A stretch of 64,000 nt of DNA from Streptomyces sp. DG1A-41 (GCF_037055355.1 NZ_CP146350.1:4053001-4117000), one strand, 5' to 3'; positions 41,685-52,475 are shown, counted from the stretch's first letter. The notes: generated by a model not told the origin, from the letters alone. Made by a program: numbers and translations.

Positions 41685-42815
41685 TCAGCTGAGCGTCTGC
41701 AGCGCCGCCGGGTCGTACGGCGCCAGCTCGTCGAAGCGGCCGGACAGGACCTTCCGCGCCCACTGCGGGTCCTGGAGCAGGGCGCGGCCGACGGCGACCA
41801 GGTCGAACTCGTCGCGCTCGAAGCGGTCCAGGAGGTTGTCGAGGTCGCCGACCTCGGCGCCCTCGCCCTGGAAGGACTTGAGGAAGTCGCCGCCGTTGAG
41901 GCCGACCGAGCCGACGGTGATGGCGGGCTTGCCGGTGATCTTCTTGGTCCAGCCGGCCAGGTTGAGGTCGGAGTCGTCGAACTCGGGGACCCAGTAGCGG
42001 CGGGTGGAGGCGTGGAAGGCGTCGGCACCGGCCGCGGCGAGCGGGGCCAGGATGGCCTCCAGCTCCTCGGGCGTCTCGGCGAGGCGGGCGTCGTAGGCGT
42101 CCTGCTTCCACTGCGAGTAGCGGAAGATGACGGGGAAGTCGGCGGAGACGGACTCGCGGACGGCCGCGACGATCTCCGCGGAGAACCTGGTGCGGGCGAC
42201 CGGGTCGCCGCCGTAGGCGTCGGTGCGGCGGTTGGTGCCCTCCCAGAGGAACTGGTCGAGCAGGTAGCCGTGGGCGCCGTGGATCTCCACGCCGTCGAAG
42301 CCGATGCGCTCGGCCGCGGCCGCGGCCTCGGCGAACGCGCCGATGACGGCGTCGATGTCGGCCTGGGTCATGGCCTTGCCGGTGGGCTCGGCGGCGCCGA
42401 TGCGCAGCCCGGAGGGGCCGACCGCCGGGGCGTCGGCGACCGGCGGCTCGCCCTGGTTGCGGACCATGCCGATGTGCCACAGCTGCGGCACGATCGTGCC
42501 GCCCGCGGCGCGCACCGCCTCGGCGACCTTCGCCCAGCCCGCGAGCTGCTCCTCACCGTGGAACCGCGGCACGCTGTCGCTCTGACCGGCCGACTCGTGG
42601 CCGACATAGGTGCCCTCGGTGACGATCAGGCCGACACCGGCGGCGGCGCGGCGGGAGTAGTACGAGATGACGTCCTCGCCGGGGACGCCGCCCGGGGAGA
42701 ACATGCGGGTCATCGGCGCCATCGCGATCCGGTTCGGGACGGTCAGGCCGCCCAGCGATACGGGCCGGGACAGGATTTCGGCGGCACGGGAGGCGGCGGA
42801 GGCGTCGACGGTCAC
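41685..42815 (-). CDS. Old Yellow Enzyme family NADH:flavin oxidoreductase / ene-reductase
   Basis: 376 residues from GTG 42815, with AAGAGGAG eight bases upstream. FMN TIM-barrel signatures: LTVPNRIAMAPMTR, GLIVTEGTYV, PQLWHIGM, the DGVEIHGAHGYLLDQFL block with the substrate-binding His pair, and LVAVGRALLQDPQW binding the FMN phosphate. Reduces activated C=C bonds with NAD(P)H. It could be co-transcribed with the esterase downstream. A short palindrome at 42843-42854 lies 28-39 bases upstream. Confidence 0.93.
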   Translation of the reverse strand: MTVDASAASRAAEILSRPVSLGGLTVPNRIAMAPMTRMFSPGGVPGEDVISYYSRRAAAGVGLIVTEGTYVGHESAGQSDSVPRFHGEEQLAGWAKVAEAVRAAGGTIVPQLWHIGMVRNQGEPPVADAPAVGPSGLRIGAAEPTGKAMTQADIDAVIGAFAEAAAAAERIGFDGVEIHGAHGYLLDQFLWEGTNRRTDAYGGDPVARTRFSAEIVAAVRESVSADFPVIFRYSQWKQDAYDARLAETPEELEAILAPLAAAGADAFHASTRRYWVPEFDDSDLNLAGWTKKITGKPAITVGSVGLNGGDFLKSFQGEGAEVGDLDNLLDRFERDEFDLVAVGRALLQDPQWARKVLSGRFDELAPYDPAALQTLS

Positions 42816-42842
42816 GTGGGGGCTCCTCTTGGATACCGAACA

Positions 42843-42854
42843 GTATGTGCATAC
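42843..42854. promoter_or_regulatory. Short inverted repeat upstream of the ene-reductase
   Basis: GTATGTGCATAC has perfect five-base arms around TG, followed by another GCATA word. At 28-39 bases before the start codon it could be an operator for an unidentified regulator. Confidence 0.3.
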
Positions 42855-42926
42855 GCATAGGACGCATGTTCCAACCATCCGGCCCCGCCCAGGCCATCCC
42901 GCCCCCTCTGTGATCCCGGACACGCC

Positions 42927-42968
42927 CGAGGGCGGCACCCCCTGTCGGAACAGGGAGTGCCGCCCTCG
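42927..42968 (-). terminator. Terminator of groEL
   Basis: Arms of about 19 bases (CGAGGGCGGCAC... and its complement, with one mismatch) around CGGA, ending 27 bases downstream of the groEL stop. It also separates groEL from the ene-reductase gene. Confidence 0.85.
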
Positions 42969-42994
42969 GCAAGGACGTTGATCGACCAGGTCGA

Positions 42995-44770
<1,776 letters not shown>

Positions 44771-44930
44771 CGCAATGATTAGCACTCGGGCATGGCGAGT
44801 GCAAGCGGCTCCCGAGGTTCGGGCGGGGCGCTCAGCCCCCGGCGAACAGGGCTCACCCGGCTTGGCCCACAGGCCGCGAGCGGGTCCGGGGCGTGAACCC
44901 ACACCCCGGGCGCCGGTCCCCGAACAGGCC

Positions 44931-44963
44931 GAAGGGCCCGCACCCCGGGGGTGCGGGCCCTTC
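44931..44963 (-). terminator. Terminator of the cold-shock gene
   Basis: A 33-base near-continuous perfect hairpin (arms beginning GAAGGGCCCGCACCC), 39 bases downstream of the cold-shock stop at 45003. It lies in the 385-base gap between groEL and the cold-shock gene, which otherwise holds the groEL promoter region and no gene. Confidence 0.9.
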
Positions 44964-45002
44964 AGAGAAGACCGGTCGCTTGCGCTTGGTCGTGGTGCGC
45001 GT

Positions 45003-45206
45003 TCAGGCAGAGACGCGAACCATGTCGGCCTGCGGCCCCTTCTGACCCTGCGAGATCTCGAACTCGACCCGCTGGCCCTCTTCCAGGGTGCGGTAGCCGT
45101 CCATCTGGATCGCACTGTAGTGGACGAAAACATCCGCACCACCGTCGACCGCGATGAAGCCGTACCCCTTCTCCGCGTTGAACCACTTGACGGTGCCCTG
45201 AGCCAT
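45003..45206 (-). CDS. Cold-shock protein (CspA family)
   Basis: 67 residues, the standard length. [20 protein letters not shown] contains RNP-1 (KGYGFI) and DVFVHYSAI contains RNP-2. ATG 45206 has GGGGAG upstream. It acts as an RNA chaperone or transcription antiterminator by binding single-stranded nucleic acid. The gene is monocistronic, with a strong hairpin downstream and a long gene-free region upstream. Confidence 0.96.
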   Translation of the reverse strand: MAQGTVKWFNAEKGYGFIAVDGGADVFVHYSAIQMDGYRTLEEGQRVEFEISQGQKGPQADMVRVSA

Positions 45207-45558
45207 GCCTAACTCCCCTATTACTGGCCCTTGCACAGATCCACACTTCGCGGACCCGGGTCAGACCTCACCCCCCACGGTTGGGGGCGTGCGCCGGAAC
45301 GCGTCGACCGCGGCTGAATGTATCTGCCCAACTGCCGTCTGCAACAGGTCAATCGGACGAGAAATCTGGACGCGCAGGGTCCGGAATGTAGGGAGAATTC
45401 GCCTGACTTCAGGGCAAGTCGGGCCACACAAAAAGAACATAAGCCGCGAAAGATACACACACTTTGGCTGCATCTTGTCGGGCGCGCGGCAGGAATTCAG
45501 GGCTTCCGATCAGGAGATCGGCGCCGTGTTCCCCAACTGTACCGCGCTCAATCACACA
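45207..45558. other. Gene-free region upstream of the cold-shock gene
   Basis: About 350 bases with clearly lower G+C than the surroundings and no coding frame I can support on either strand. It presumably contains the promoter and a 5' leader of the cold-shock mRNA. I see no defined riboswitch or palindrome in it beyond short A-rich words such as AAAAAGAACATAAG. Confidence 0.5.
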
Positions 45559-45597
45559 GAATTGCCCCCTCCGCTTCTCTCACGGAGGGGGCAATTC
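45559..45597 (-). terminator. Terminator of the thrC-moaD operon
   Basis: Perfect 15-base arms (GAATTGCCCCCTCCG and its complement) around a nine-base CTTCTCTCA loop, 57 bases downstream of the moaD-like stop. Confidence 0.9.
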
Positions 45598-45653
45598 GAT
45601 GAACTCTCGGTGACCGCCGTTACCGAAGGTAATAATCAAGCCGGTCGACCGGT

Positions 45654-45929
45654 TCAGCCGCCCGCGACGGCCGGGATGATCGACACCCCGGCACCGTCCG
45701 GCGTCGCCGTCTCCAGCCCCTGCTCGAACCGCACGTCGTCGTCGTTGACGTACACGTTGACGAACCGGCGCAGCTTGCCCTGGTCGTCCAGCACCCGGGC
45801 GGCGATCCCGGTGTGGTTCTTCTCCAGATCGGCGATGACCTCGCCGAGGGTCGCCCCCTCGGCGGCGACCTCGGCCTGGCCGCCGGTGTAGGTGCGCAGG
45901 ATGGTGGGGATGCGAACGGTGACGCTCAT
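45654..45929 (-). CDS. MoaD/ThiS family sulfur-carrier protein
   Basis: 91 residues with a ubiquitin-like beta-grasp fold (SVTVRIPTILRTYTGGQ, VNVYVNDDDVRF) and the C-terminal Gly-Gly (PAVAGG) that is adenylated and thiocarboxylated in sulfur transfer. It follows thrC after 105 bases and probably shares its transcript. In Streptomyces such a protein with a CysM-type enzyme can supply sulfur for cysteine synthesis. The exact pathway here is inferred; molybdopterin or thiamine synthesis are alternatives. Confidence 0.88.
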   Translation of the reverse strand: MSVTVRIPTILRTYTGGQAEVAAEGATLGEVIADLEKNHTGIAARVLDDQGKLRRFVNVYVNDDDVRFEQGLETATPDGAGVSIIPAVAGG

Positions 45930-45979
45930 CGGGTAGGACCTCCGGTTTCGACTGCAGCTACGGCTGGTTGGCGCACCTT

Positions 45980-46020
45980 GGGGCGCGGGGGACTGCGCGA
46001 CCAGCCCCCACCGGCCCGCA
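45980..46020. repeat. Dispersed Streptomyces repeat, copy B
   Basis: GGGGCGCGGGGGACTGCGCG followed by ACCAGCCCCCACCGGCC, located in the thrC-moaD intergenic gap. The sequence family is the same as at 2155 and 53549. Confidence 0.65.
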
Positions 46021-46034
46021 GCAAGAACGACGCT

Positions 46035-47321
46035 CTAGACGAGCCCCGCCTCACGGAACGACTCCAGGTTGGGACGAATGGTCGCAGTAAGCCCGGTCCC
46101 AGCCACCGCATCCAGCGTCTTCAGACCATCCCCCGTGTTCAGGACGACGGTCGTCAACGACGGGTCGAGAACCCCGTTCTCGATCAGCTTCTTCGCCACG
46201 CCCACGGTCACCCCACCGGCGGTCTCCGCGAAGATGCCCTCGGTCCGGGCGAGGAGCTTGATCGCCTCGACGACCTGCTCGTCGTTCACGTCCTCCACCG
46301 CACCGCCCGTGCGGCGCGCGATGTCGAGCACGTAGGGGCCGTCCGCCGGGTTGCCGATGGCGAGGGACTTGGCGATGGTGTCCGGCTTCTGGGGGCGGAC
46401 GACGTCGTGGCCGGCCTTGTAGGCGGTCGACACCGGCGAGCAGCCCTCGGCCTGCGCGCCGAAGATCTTGTACGGCTTGTCCTCGACCAGCCCGAGCTTG
46501 ATCAGCTCCTGAAGGCCCTTGTCGATCTTCGTGAGCTGGGAGCCGGAGGCGATGGGCACCACGATCTGGTCCGGCAGCCGCCAGCCGAGCTGCTCGCAGA
46601 TCTCGTACGCCAGGGTCTTGGAGCCCTCGGCGTAGTACGGCCGCAGGTTGACGTTGACGAAGCCCCAGCCCTCGCCGGCCGGGTCGCCGATCAGCTCGGA
46701 GCAGAAGCGGTTCACGTCGTCGTAGTTGCCCTGGATGCCGACGAGCTCTCCGCCGTAGACCGCGGCCATGACGACCTTGCCCTGCTCCAGGTCGTGCGGG
46801 ATGAACACGCAGGAGCGGAAGCCGGCGCGGGCCGCCGCGGCGCCCACGGCGCCGGCGAGGTTGCCGGTGGAGGAACAGGAGAGCGTGGTGAAGCCGAAGG
46901 CGCGGGCGGCCTCGAGGGCCTGGGCGACGACACGGTCCTTGAAGGAGTGCGTCGGGTTGCCGGAGTCGTCCTTGACGAAGAGCTTGCCGGCGTCGACACC
47001 CAGCTCACGCGCGAGGTTGTCGGCCTTGACGAGCTTGGTCCAGCCGGGGTTGATGTTCGGCTTGTCCGCCACGTCGGCCGGGACCGGCAGCAGGGGGGCG
47101 TAGCGCCAGATGTTCGCGGGGCCCGCCTCGATGCGCTTGCGGAGCTCTTCGGTGTCGTAGGCCGAGAAGTCGTACGCGATCTCCAGCGGGCCGAAACACT
47201 CCTCGCACGCGAAGACCGGGCCGAGGGGTACGCGGTGACCGCACTCGCGACAGCTCAGGGCGGCGGCGGGGCCGAGGTCTACGGTGGAGTCAGTGGTGCT
47301 TGCAACAGTCTGCACAGCCAT
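46035..47321 (-). CDS. thrC: Threonine synthase
   Basis: 428 residues. PLP-dependent conversion of O-phosphohomoserine to threonine. A zinc-ribbon-like N-terminus has cysteines at 24, 27, 39 and 42 (CRECGHRV, CEECFG). The PLP lysine is K128 in NPTHSFKDRVV, and CSSTGNLAGAVGAAAARAG is the phosphate/allosteric loop. A SAM-I riboswitch occupies the leader (47341-47493), ending 20 bases before the ATG. The MoaD-like gene follows in the same operon. Confidence 0.96.
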   Translation of the reverse strand: MAVQTVASTTDSTVDLGPAAALSCRECGHRVPLGPVFACEECFGPLEIAYDFSAYDTEELRKRIEAGPANIWRYAPLLPVPADVADKPNINPGWTKLVKADNLARELGVDAGKLFVKDDSGNPTHSFKDRVVAQALEAARAFGFTTLSCSSTGNLAGAVGAAAARAGFRSCVFIPHDLEQGKVVMAAVYGGELVGIQGNYDDVNRFCSELIGDPAGEGWGFVNVNLRPYYAEGSKTLAYEICEQLGWRLPDQIVVPIASGSQLTKIDKGLQELIKLGLVEDKPYKIFGAQAEGCSPVSTAYKAGHDVVRPQKPDTIAKSLAIGNPADGPYVLDIARRTGGAVEDVNDEQVVEAIKLLARTEGIFAETAGGVTVGVAKKLIENGVLDPSLTTVVLNTGDGLKTLDAVAGTGLTATIRPNLESFREAGLV

Positions 47322-47340
47322 GTGAGGCGAGGCCCTTTCT

Positions 47341-47493
47341 CCTCATCTTCCTCACGACGCATCTCGCCGTGAGACGGATTTGGCACCTTCCCGAGCCGGG
47401 AGCCTCGCGGAGCGGTCGACAGTGACCTACGAGTATCGGCTGGAGGGTTGCCGGGGCTTCATCGGGCCGTATCCCTCTGCCCCTCTGGATGAG
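47341..47493 (-). ncRNA. SAM-I (S-box) riboswitch in the thrC leader
   Basis: On the minus strand all S-box hallmarks occur in order. P1 left strand CTCATCC pairs with GATGAG at the end. Then come GCAGAGGGATACGGCCCGAT and GAAGCCCCGGCAACC (P2 and kink-turn), GGTGCCAAATCC (P3/core), and P4 CTCACG-loop-CGTGAG. The RNA ends 20 bases before the thrC start, so S-adenosylmethionine could control translation or termination. It lies in the 329-base gap between thrC and gpgS, whose promoter must occupy the remainder (47494-47650). Confidence 0.9.
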
Positions 47494-47650
47494 CTGTATT
47501 CGGTTGTAAACGACGGACGACCCCGGACATGCGATGGTCATCCGCGTTGTTCAAGACTGTAACCGACGACCAGGACAGTTGAGATAGTCGTCCGAACCGC
47601 GAGATGGCTCACAGTCCGTCCCGCCGAGAGTACGCAGAGGAGCCGCCACG

Positions 47651-48595
47651 GTGCTGGAAGAAGTCGAGCGCTGGCTGAGCACCCGGTCCTGGTCCGTGAC
47701 CGATCGTCCGCTTCACCAGATCCTCGCCGCCAAGCAGCGCACGGGCCGGACGGTCAGTGTCGTGCTGCCCGCGCTCAATGAGGAGGAGACGGTCGGCGAC
47801 ATCGCCGCCGTCATCCGCCACGATCTGATGCGGCAGGTGCCGCTCGTCGACGAGCTGGTCGTCGTCGACTCGGGGTCGACCGACCGAACGTCGGAGGTGG
47901 CCGCCGCCGCGGGCGCGACGGTGGTGCACCGCGACGAGATCCTCCCGCGCGTCCCGGCCGCGCCCGGCAAGGGCGAGGTGCTGTGGCGATCCCTCCTCGT
48001 CACCAGCGGGGACATCGTCTGCTTCATCGACGCGGACCTGAGGGACTTCTCGTCCGATTTCGTCTCCGGGATCGTGGGCCCGCTGCTCACCGACCCGGAC
48101 ATCGACCTGGTCAAGGGCATGTACGACCGTCCTCTCGGCGGCGCCACCGGGCAGGGGGGCCGGGTCACGGAGCTGATGGCCCGCCCGCTGCTCAACATGC
48201 ACTGGCCCCAGCTGGCCGGCTTCGTGCAGCCGCTCGGCGGCGAGTACGCGGCCCGCCGCTCGCTGCTGGAGCAGCTGCCGTTCCCCGTCGGGTACGGCGT
48301 CGAGCTGGGCATGCTGGTCGACGCCCTGCACCTGGTGGGCCTGGACGCCCTCGCCCAGGTGGACATCGGCGTGCGCAAGCACCGGCACCAGGACGGGCAG
48401 GCGCTGGGCCGGATGGCCGCCGCGATCTACCGCACGGCCCAGCTGCGGCTGGCCCGCGGGCATCTGATCCGGCCGTCCCTGACACAGTTCGAACGGGGCG
48501 GGGACGGCTTCGAGCCGCGCACTTACTCCGTGGACACCGAGGAGCGTCCGCCGATGGTGGAGATCGCCGAGTACCAGGCCCGGAGGGCGGCCTGA
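47651..48595 (+). CDS. gpgS: Glucosyl-3-phosphoglycerate synthase
   Basis: 314 residues, a GT-A fold GT81-family retaining glycosyltransferase. SVVLPALNEEETV at the start of the nucleotide-binding domain, ELVVVDSGSTDRT, and the DxD-type metal site CFIDADLRDF are present. Late in the chain is VGYGVELGMLVDALHLVG. It makes glucosyl-3-phosphoglycerate from UDP- or ADP-glucose and 3-phosphoglycerate, precursor of glucosylglycerate. GTG 47651 has GAGGAG upstream. The trehalose genes follow. Confidence 0.92.
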   Translation: MLEEVERWLSTRSWSVTDRPLHQILAAKQRTGRTVSVVLPALNEEETVGDIAAVIRHDLMRQVPLVDELVVVDSGSTDRTSEVAAAAGATVVHRDEILPRVPAAPGKGEVLWRSLLVTSGDIVCFIDADLRDFSSDFVSGIVGPLLTDPDIDLVKGMYDRPLGGATGQGGRVTELMARPLLNMHWPQLAGFVQPLGGEYAARRSLLEQLPFPVGYGVELGMLVDALHLVGLDALAQVDIGVRKHRHQDGQALGRMAAAIYRTAQLRLARGHLIRPSLTQFERGGDGFEPRTYSVDTEERPPMVEIAEYQARRAA

Positions 48596-48668
48596 CCGGG
48601 GTCGTTTTCGGCCGGGTGGGGCAGGTCCGTACGTTTGAGCGTTTCCGGGCTGGGCTAAGTTGAGGCGT

Positions 48669-50057
48669 ATGGCTTCAACGTACGGTGCTGCACAGGTACT
48701 GGTGGCCTCCAACCGCGGCCCGGTCTCCTACACGGTGGGCGAGGACGGTTCGCTGCACGCCAAGCGGGGCGGCGGCGGGCTGGTCTCGGGGTTGTCCGCG
48801 ATCGGCTCGGACGCGGACGCGCTGTGGGTGTGCTCGGCGCTGTCCGACGGCGACCGCGAGGCGGTCCGGCGGGGCGTCGGCGAGGACGGCGTGCGGATGC
48901 TGGACATCCCCGCCGACGTGCACGCGGACGCGTACAACGGCATCGCGAACTCGGTGCTGTGGTTCGTGCACCACATGCTCTACCAGACGCCGCTGGAGCC
49001 GGTCTTCGACGCGGAGTTCCGGCGGCAGTGGGCGTCGTACGAGACGTACAACCGGGCGTTCGCCGAGGCGCTGGCCGAGGAGGCGGCGCAGGGCGCGGCG
49101 GTGGTGGTGCAGGACTACCACCTGACGCTGGTGCCTGGCATGCTCCGCGAGCTGCGGCCGGACCTCAGGATCGGCCACTTCTCGCACACGCCGTGGGCGC
49201 CGTCCGAGTACTTCCGGATGCTGCCGGACGACGTGGCCGGGCAGGTGCTGCGCGGCATGCTGGGCGCGGACCGGCTGGGCTTCCTCACGCAGCGCTGGGC
49301 GGACGCGTTCACCGCGTGCGCCGAGCGGTTCGCCGGCGGGCTCGGGGGCACGCGGATCGGCGTGCACGGGCTGGGGGCCGACGCGGACTTCCTGCGGCAG
49401 CGGTCGCACGAGGCGGACGTCGAGGAACGGATCGTCGCGCTCCGGGATGAGATCGGCGAGGGCCGCCGCACCATCGTCCGGGTCGACCGCACCGAGCTGT
49501 CGAAGAACATCGTGCGCGGCCTGCTGGCCTACCGCCGGCTCCTCGAGACGCACGCCGAGTGGCGCGAGCGCGTGGTGCACGTGGCCTTCGCCTATCCGTC
49601 GCGGCAGGACCTCGCGGTGTACCGGGAGTACACGGCCGAGGTGCAGCGGGTCTCGGAGGAGATCAACGCCGAGTACGGGACGCCGGGGTGGACCCCGGTC
49701 GTACTCAACCTCAAGGACGACTTCGCCCGCTCCCTGGCCGCGTACCGGCTGGCCGACGTGGCACTCGTCAACCCCATCCGGGACGGCATGAACCTCGTCG
49801 CCAAGGAGGTGCCGGTCGTCTCCGACACGGGCTGCGCGCTGGTGCTGTCGCGGGAGGCCGGGGCGTTCGAGGAGCTGGGCGAGGACGCGATCGTGGTCAA
49901 CCCGTACGACGTGACGGCGACGGCGGCGGCCCTGCACGAGGCGCTGTCGATGCCCCCGGAGGAACGCGCCGAGCGCAGCAAGCGGCTGGCCGCGGCGGCG
50001 ACCGCGCTGCCGCCGGCGCGGTGGTTCCTGGACCAGCTCGAGGCGTTGAGGGGCTGA
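48669..50057 (+). CDS. otsA: Trehalose-6-phosphate synthase (GT20)
   Basis: 462 residues. Transfers glucose from a nucleotide sugar to glucose-6-P. Signatures include LVASNRGPVSYTVGEDGSLH, VQDYHLTLVPGMLRELRP, FSHTPWAPSEYFRMLP, VDRTELSKNIVRGLLAYRRL and the C-terminal NPIRDGMNLVAKEV. ATG 48669 precedes the conserved STYGAAQVLVASNRGP. otsB starts seven bases downstream of its stop, so they are one transcript; gpgS is 73 bases upstream. Confidence 0.95.
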   Translation: MASTYGAAQVLVASNRGPVSYTVGEDGSLHAKRGGGGLVSGLSAIGSDADALWVCSALSDGDREAVRRGVGEDGVRMLDIPADVHADAYNGIANSVLWFVHHMLYQTPLEPVFDAEFRRQWASYETYNRAFAEALAEEAAQGAAVVVQDYHLTLVPGMLRELRPDLRIGHFSHTPWAPSEYFRMLPDDVAGQVLRGMLGADRLGFLTQRWADAFTACAERFAGGLGGTRIGVHGLGADADFLRQRSHEADVEERIVALRDEIGEGRRTIVRVDRTELSKNIVRGLLAYRRLLETHAEWRERVVHVAFAYPSRQDLAVYREYTAEVQRVSEEINAEYGTPGWTPVVLNLKDDFARSLAAYRLADVALVNPIRDGMNLVAKEVPVVSDTGCALVLSREAGAFEELGEDAIVVNPYDVTATAAALHEALSMPPEERAERSKRLAAAATALPPARWFLDQLEALRG

Positions 50058-50064
50058 GCGGCGG

Positions 50065-50919
50065 ATGAGCAGCACGACGCCGGCGTCGCAGCCGTTGCCC
50101 ACTCCCACCACGAAGGCGGGCCAGGACGGCCTCGACGCCCTCCTCGCCCGCCCCGGCAGGGCCCTGATCGGCCTCGACTTCGACGGGACGCTCGCGCCGA
50201 TCGTGGCCGACCCCGAGCGGGCCCGGGCCCACCCGGAAGCCGTACCCGCGCTGGCCGCCCTCGCCCCGAAAGTGGCCGCCGTGGCGGTGATCACCGGGCG
50301 GCCGGCCGAGGTCGCCGTGCGCAACGGCGGCTTCGCGGACGTCCCGGGCCTGGAGCACCTCGTGGTCCTCGGCCACTACGGCGCCGAGCGCTGGGACGCC
50401 CGCACCGGCGAGGTCAGCGCCCCCGAGCCGCATCCCGGCGTCGCCGCCGTCCGCGCCGAGCTGCCCGAGCTCCTCGAGCGGTTCGGCGCGTCGCAGGGGA
50501 CCTGGATCGAGGACAAGGGCCGGTCGGTGGCCGTGCACACCCGCCGGGCCGTCGACCCGCAGGCCACGCTGGACTCCCTGCGCGAGCCGCTCTCGGGCCT
50601 GGCCGAACGCCACGGCCTGATCGTGGAGCCCGGCCGTATGGTCCTCGAACTCCGCCCGCCCGGCATGGACAAGGGCGCCGCCCTCGCCGCATTCGCCCGC
50701 GAGATCGGCGCCGGGGCCGTCCTCTTCGCCGGCGACGACCTGGGCGACCTGCCCGCCTACGCGGCCGTCGACAAGCTCCGCTCGGACGGCACCCCGGGCC
50801 TGCTGGTGTGCAGCGGCAGCGACGAGGTGACCGAGCTGAGGGAGCGGGCTGACGTGGTGGTGGACGGCCCGGAGGGCGTCGTACGCCTGCTGAGCGCACT
50901 GGCAGGCCGACTGGCCTGA
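50065..50919 (+). CDS. otsB: Trehalose-6-phosphate phosphatase
   Basis: 284 residues, HAD superfamily. Motif I GLDFDGTLAPI has nucleophile D38 and acid D40; ITGRP is motif II; the late GDDLGDLPAYAA is motif IV. Removes phosphate from trehalose-6-P made by OtsA. It immediately follows otsA and is convergent with the DUF3263 gene, six bases apart. Confidence 0.95.
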   Translation: MSSTTPASQPLPTPTTKAGQDGLDALLARPGRALIGLDFDGTLAPIVADPERARAHPEAVPALAALAPKVAAVAVITGRPAEVAVRNGGFADVPGLEHLVVLGHYGAERWDARTGEVSAPEPHPGVAAVRAELPELLERFGASQGTWIEDKGRSVAVHTRRAVDPQATLDSLREPLSGLAERHGLIVEPGRMVLELRPPGMDKGAALAAFAREIGAGAVLFAGDDLGDLPAYAAVDKLRSDGTPGLLVCSGSDEVTELRERADVVVDGPEGVVRLLSALAGRLA

Positions 50920-50925
50920 GAGCAG

Positions 50926-51171
50926 TCAGCGTTCGGCCCGGCGTGTCTCCCTTATCCGCCGCAGCCGGTTCACCGTCACCGGGTCGTGGGCCAGGGCCCG
51001 GGGGTCGTCCAGCAGGGCGTTGAGGAGCTGGTAGTAGCGCACGGGGGCGAGGCCCAGCTCCTCCCGTATGGCCCGTTCCTTCGCCCCGGGCCCGGAAAAA
51101 CCGCGGCGTTCGAGCGCGAGGACGTCCCGCTCCCTGCGCCCGAGCCGCTCGTCACCCGTGTCCTCGTCCAT
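50926..51171 (-). CDS. DUF3263 protein
   Basis: 81 residues: RRERDVLALERRGFSGPGAK, then a helix-turn-helix-like segment (EELGLAPVRYYQLLNALL) and a basic tail. This is the typical actinobacterial DUF3263, presumed to be DNA-binding. ATG 51171 begins MDEDTG; a GTG nine bases earlier is possible. It lies 35 bases downstream of the binding-protein gene on the same strand. Confidence 0.9.
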   Translation of the reverse strand: MDEDTGDERLGRRERDVLALERRGFSGPGAKERAIREELGLAPVRYYQLLNALLDDPRALAHDPVTVNRLRRIRETRRAER

Positions 51172-51206
51172 GTCAGGCACCGTAACGCCCGCCACCGACA
51201 GCGGAA

Positions 51207-52475
51207 CTACTCCGCGCTCTCCGCCCTGGTCGCCACCGCCTGGAGGTGGCCAAGGACTCCCGAGGGACTGCCGGAGGGGGCGACGGCCTTGCCGATCTGC
51301 TTCTTGACCTGGGCGCTGACGTCGGCCCAGGAGGTCTTGCCGACCGGGTAGAGCTCGGAGGTCAGCAGCTCCTCCAGGAACGGCTTGAGGTGCCGGTCCC
51401 GGCCGGAGGCGGCCATGGTCGCGGACGCGGAGCTGGTGACCGGCAGCAGGTCGTACTCGCGGGAGAAGGCCAGCACGTTCTTCTCGCTGTAGACGAAGTC
51501 GAGGAAGTCGCCGACCTGGTCGCGGTGGCCGTTCTTCCGGAAGGCCGTCATCCAGTCGGCGACACCGAGCGTGGACTTGCTCGTCCCCTCCTTGCCCGGC
51601 GTCGGGACCATGCCGTACTCGACGCCGTGCTTGGCGGCGATCTTCATCAGGGAGGGGTGGCCGTTGAGCATGCCGACCTCGCCCTTGGCGAAGGCGGAGA
51701 ACGCGGCGGCCCGGTTGAGCTCGCCGGGCGCGACCGGCCCGGTCAGGTCCTTGCCGACCAGTTCGTTCTTCAGCCAGGAGAAGGTGTCGATGTTCTCCGG
51801 GGAGTCGATGCCGTAGCTGCCGACGGTGTCGGTGTAGCCGCCCCCGCCGCTGAGCATCCACTGCATGGTCTCGGCCTGGGCCTCCTCCGGGCCGAGGGGC
51901 AGCGCGTAGGGGTACTTCACGCCCTCGGCCTTGAGTTTTCCGGCGTCCGCGGCCAGGTCGTCCCAGGTTTCGGGCGGGGTGATGCCCGCCTTGGCGAAGA
52001 GCGTCTTGTTGTAGAAGAGCACGCGGGTGGAGGAGGCGAACGGCATGCCGTACTGCACGCCCTTGACCTGTCCCGCGGAGGCCAGCTGCCCGACGAAGTC
52101 GGCCTGCACGGGTATGGAGAGCAGGTCGTCGGCCTTGTAGAGCTGGTTCTGCGCCGCGTAGTCGGCGTACGCGCCGATCTGCGCCATGTCCGGCGGGTCA
52201 CCGGCGGCGACCATCTCCCTGACCTTGCGGTCGACGTCGTTCCATGAGTAGACGCTGACGTCGATCTTCACGCCCGGGTTGTGGGCCTCGTACTCCTCGA
52301 CGAGCTTGTCCCAGTACTTCCGGGAGCTGTTGGCCGCACTGTCGCCGTAGTCGGCGGCGACAAGCTTCAGCGTCACGTCGGCGGAGCCGCCCGTCACTCC
52401 GCAGCCGCCGAGGACCGCCGTCATGCCCAGCGCGGACACCACCGCGATCGTTCCTGCCATCCGCCGCCGCTGCAC
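51207..52475 (-). CDS. Orphan ABC sugar-binding lipoprotein
   Basis: 422 residues from GTG 52475. Signal peptide with lipobox VLGGC, then a class 1 extracellular solute-binding fold: LVEEYEAHNPGVKIDV, AAGDPPDMAQIGAYADYA, FNP-like substrate loop and GHPSLMKIAAKHGVEYG. No permease genes adjoin it, so it must feed a system encoded elsewhere. It is divergent from nagK across a 117-base gap containing two DasR sites, suggesting an amino sugar or chito-oligosaccharide ligand under DasR control. Confidence 0.88.
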   Translation of the reverse strand: MQRRRMAGTIAVVSALGMTAVLGGCGVTGGSADVTLKLVAADYGDSAANSSRKYWDKLVEEYEAHNPGVKIDVSVYSWNDVDRKVREMVAAGDPPDMAQIGAYADYAAQNQLYKADDLLSIPVQADFVGQLASAGQVKGVQYGMPFASSTRVLFYNKTLFAKAGITPPETWDDLAADAGKLKAEGVKYPYALPLGPEEAQAETMQWMLSGGGGYTDTVGSYGIDSPENIDTFSWLKNELVGKDLTGPVAPGELNRAAAFSAFAKGEVGMLNGHPSLMKIAAKHGVEYGMVPTPGKEGTSKSTLGVADWMTAFRKNGHRDQVGDFLDFVYSEKNVLAFSREYDLLPVTSSASATMAASGRDRHLKPFLEELLTSELYPVGKTSWADVSAQVKKQIGKAVAPSGSPSGVLGHLQAVATRAESAE

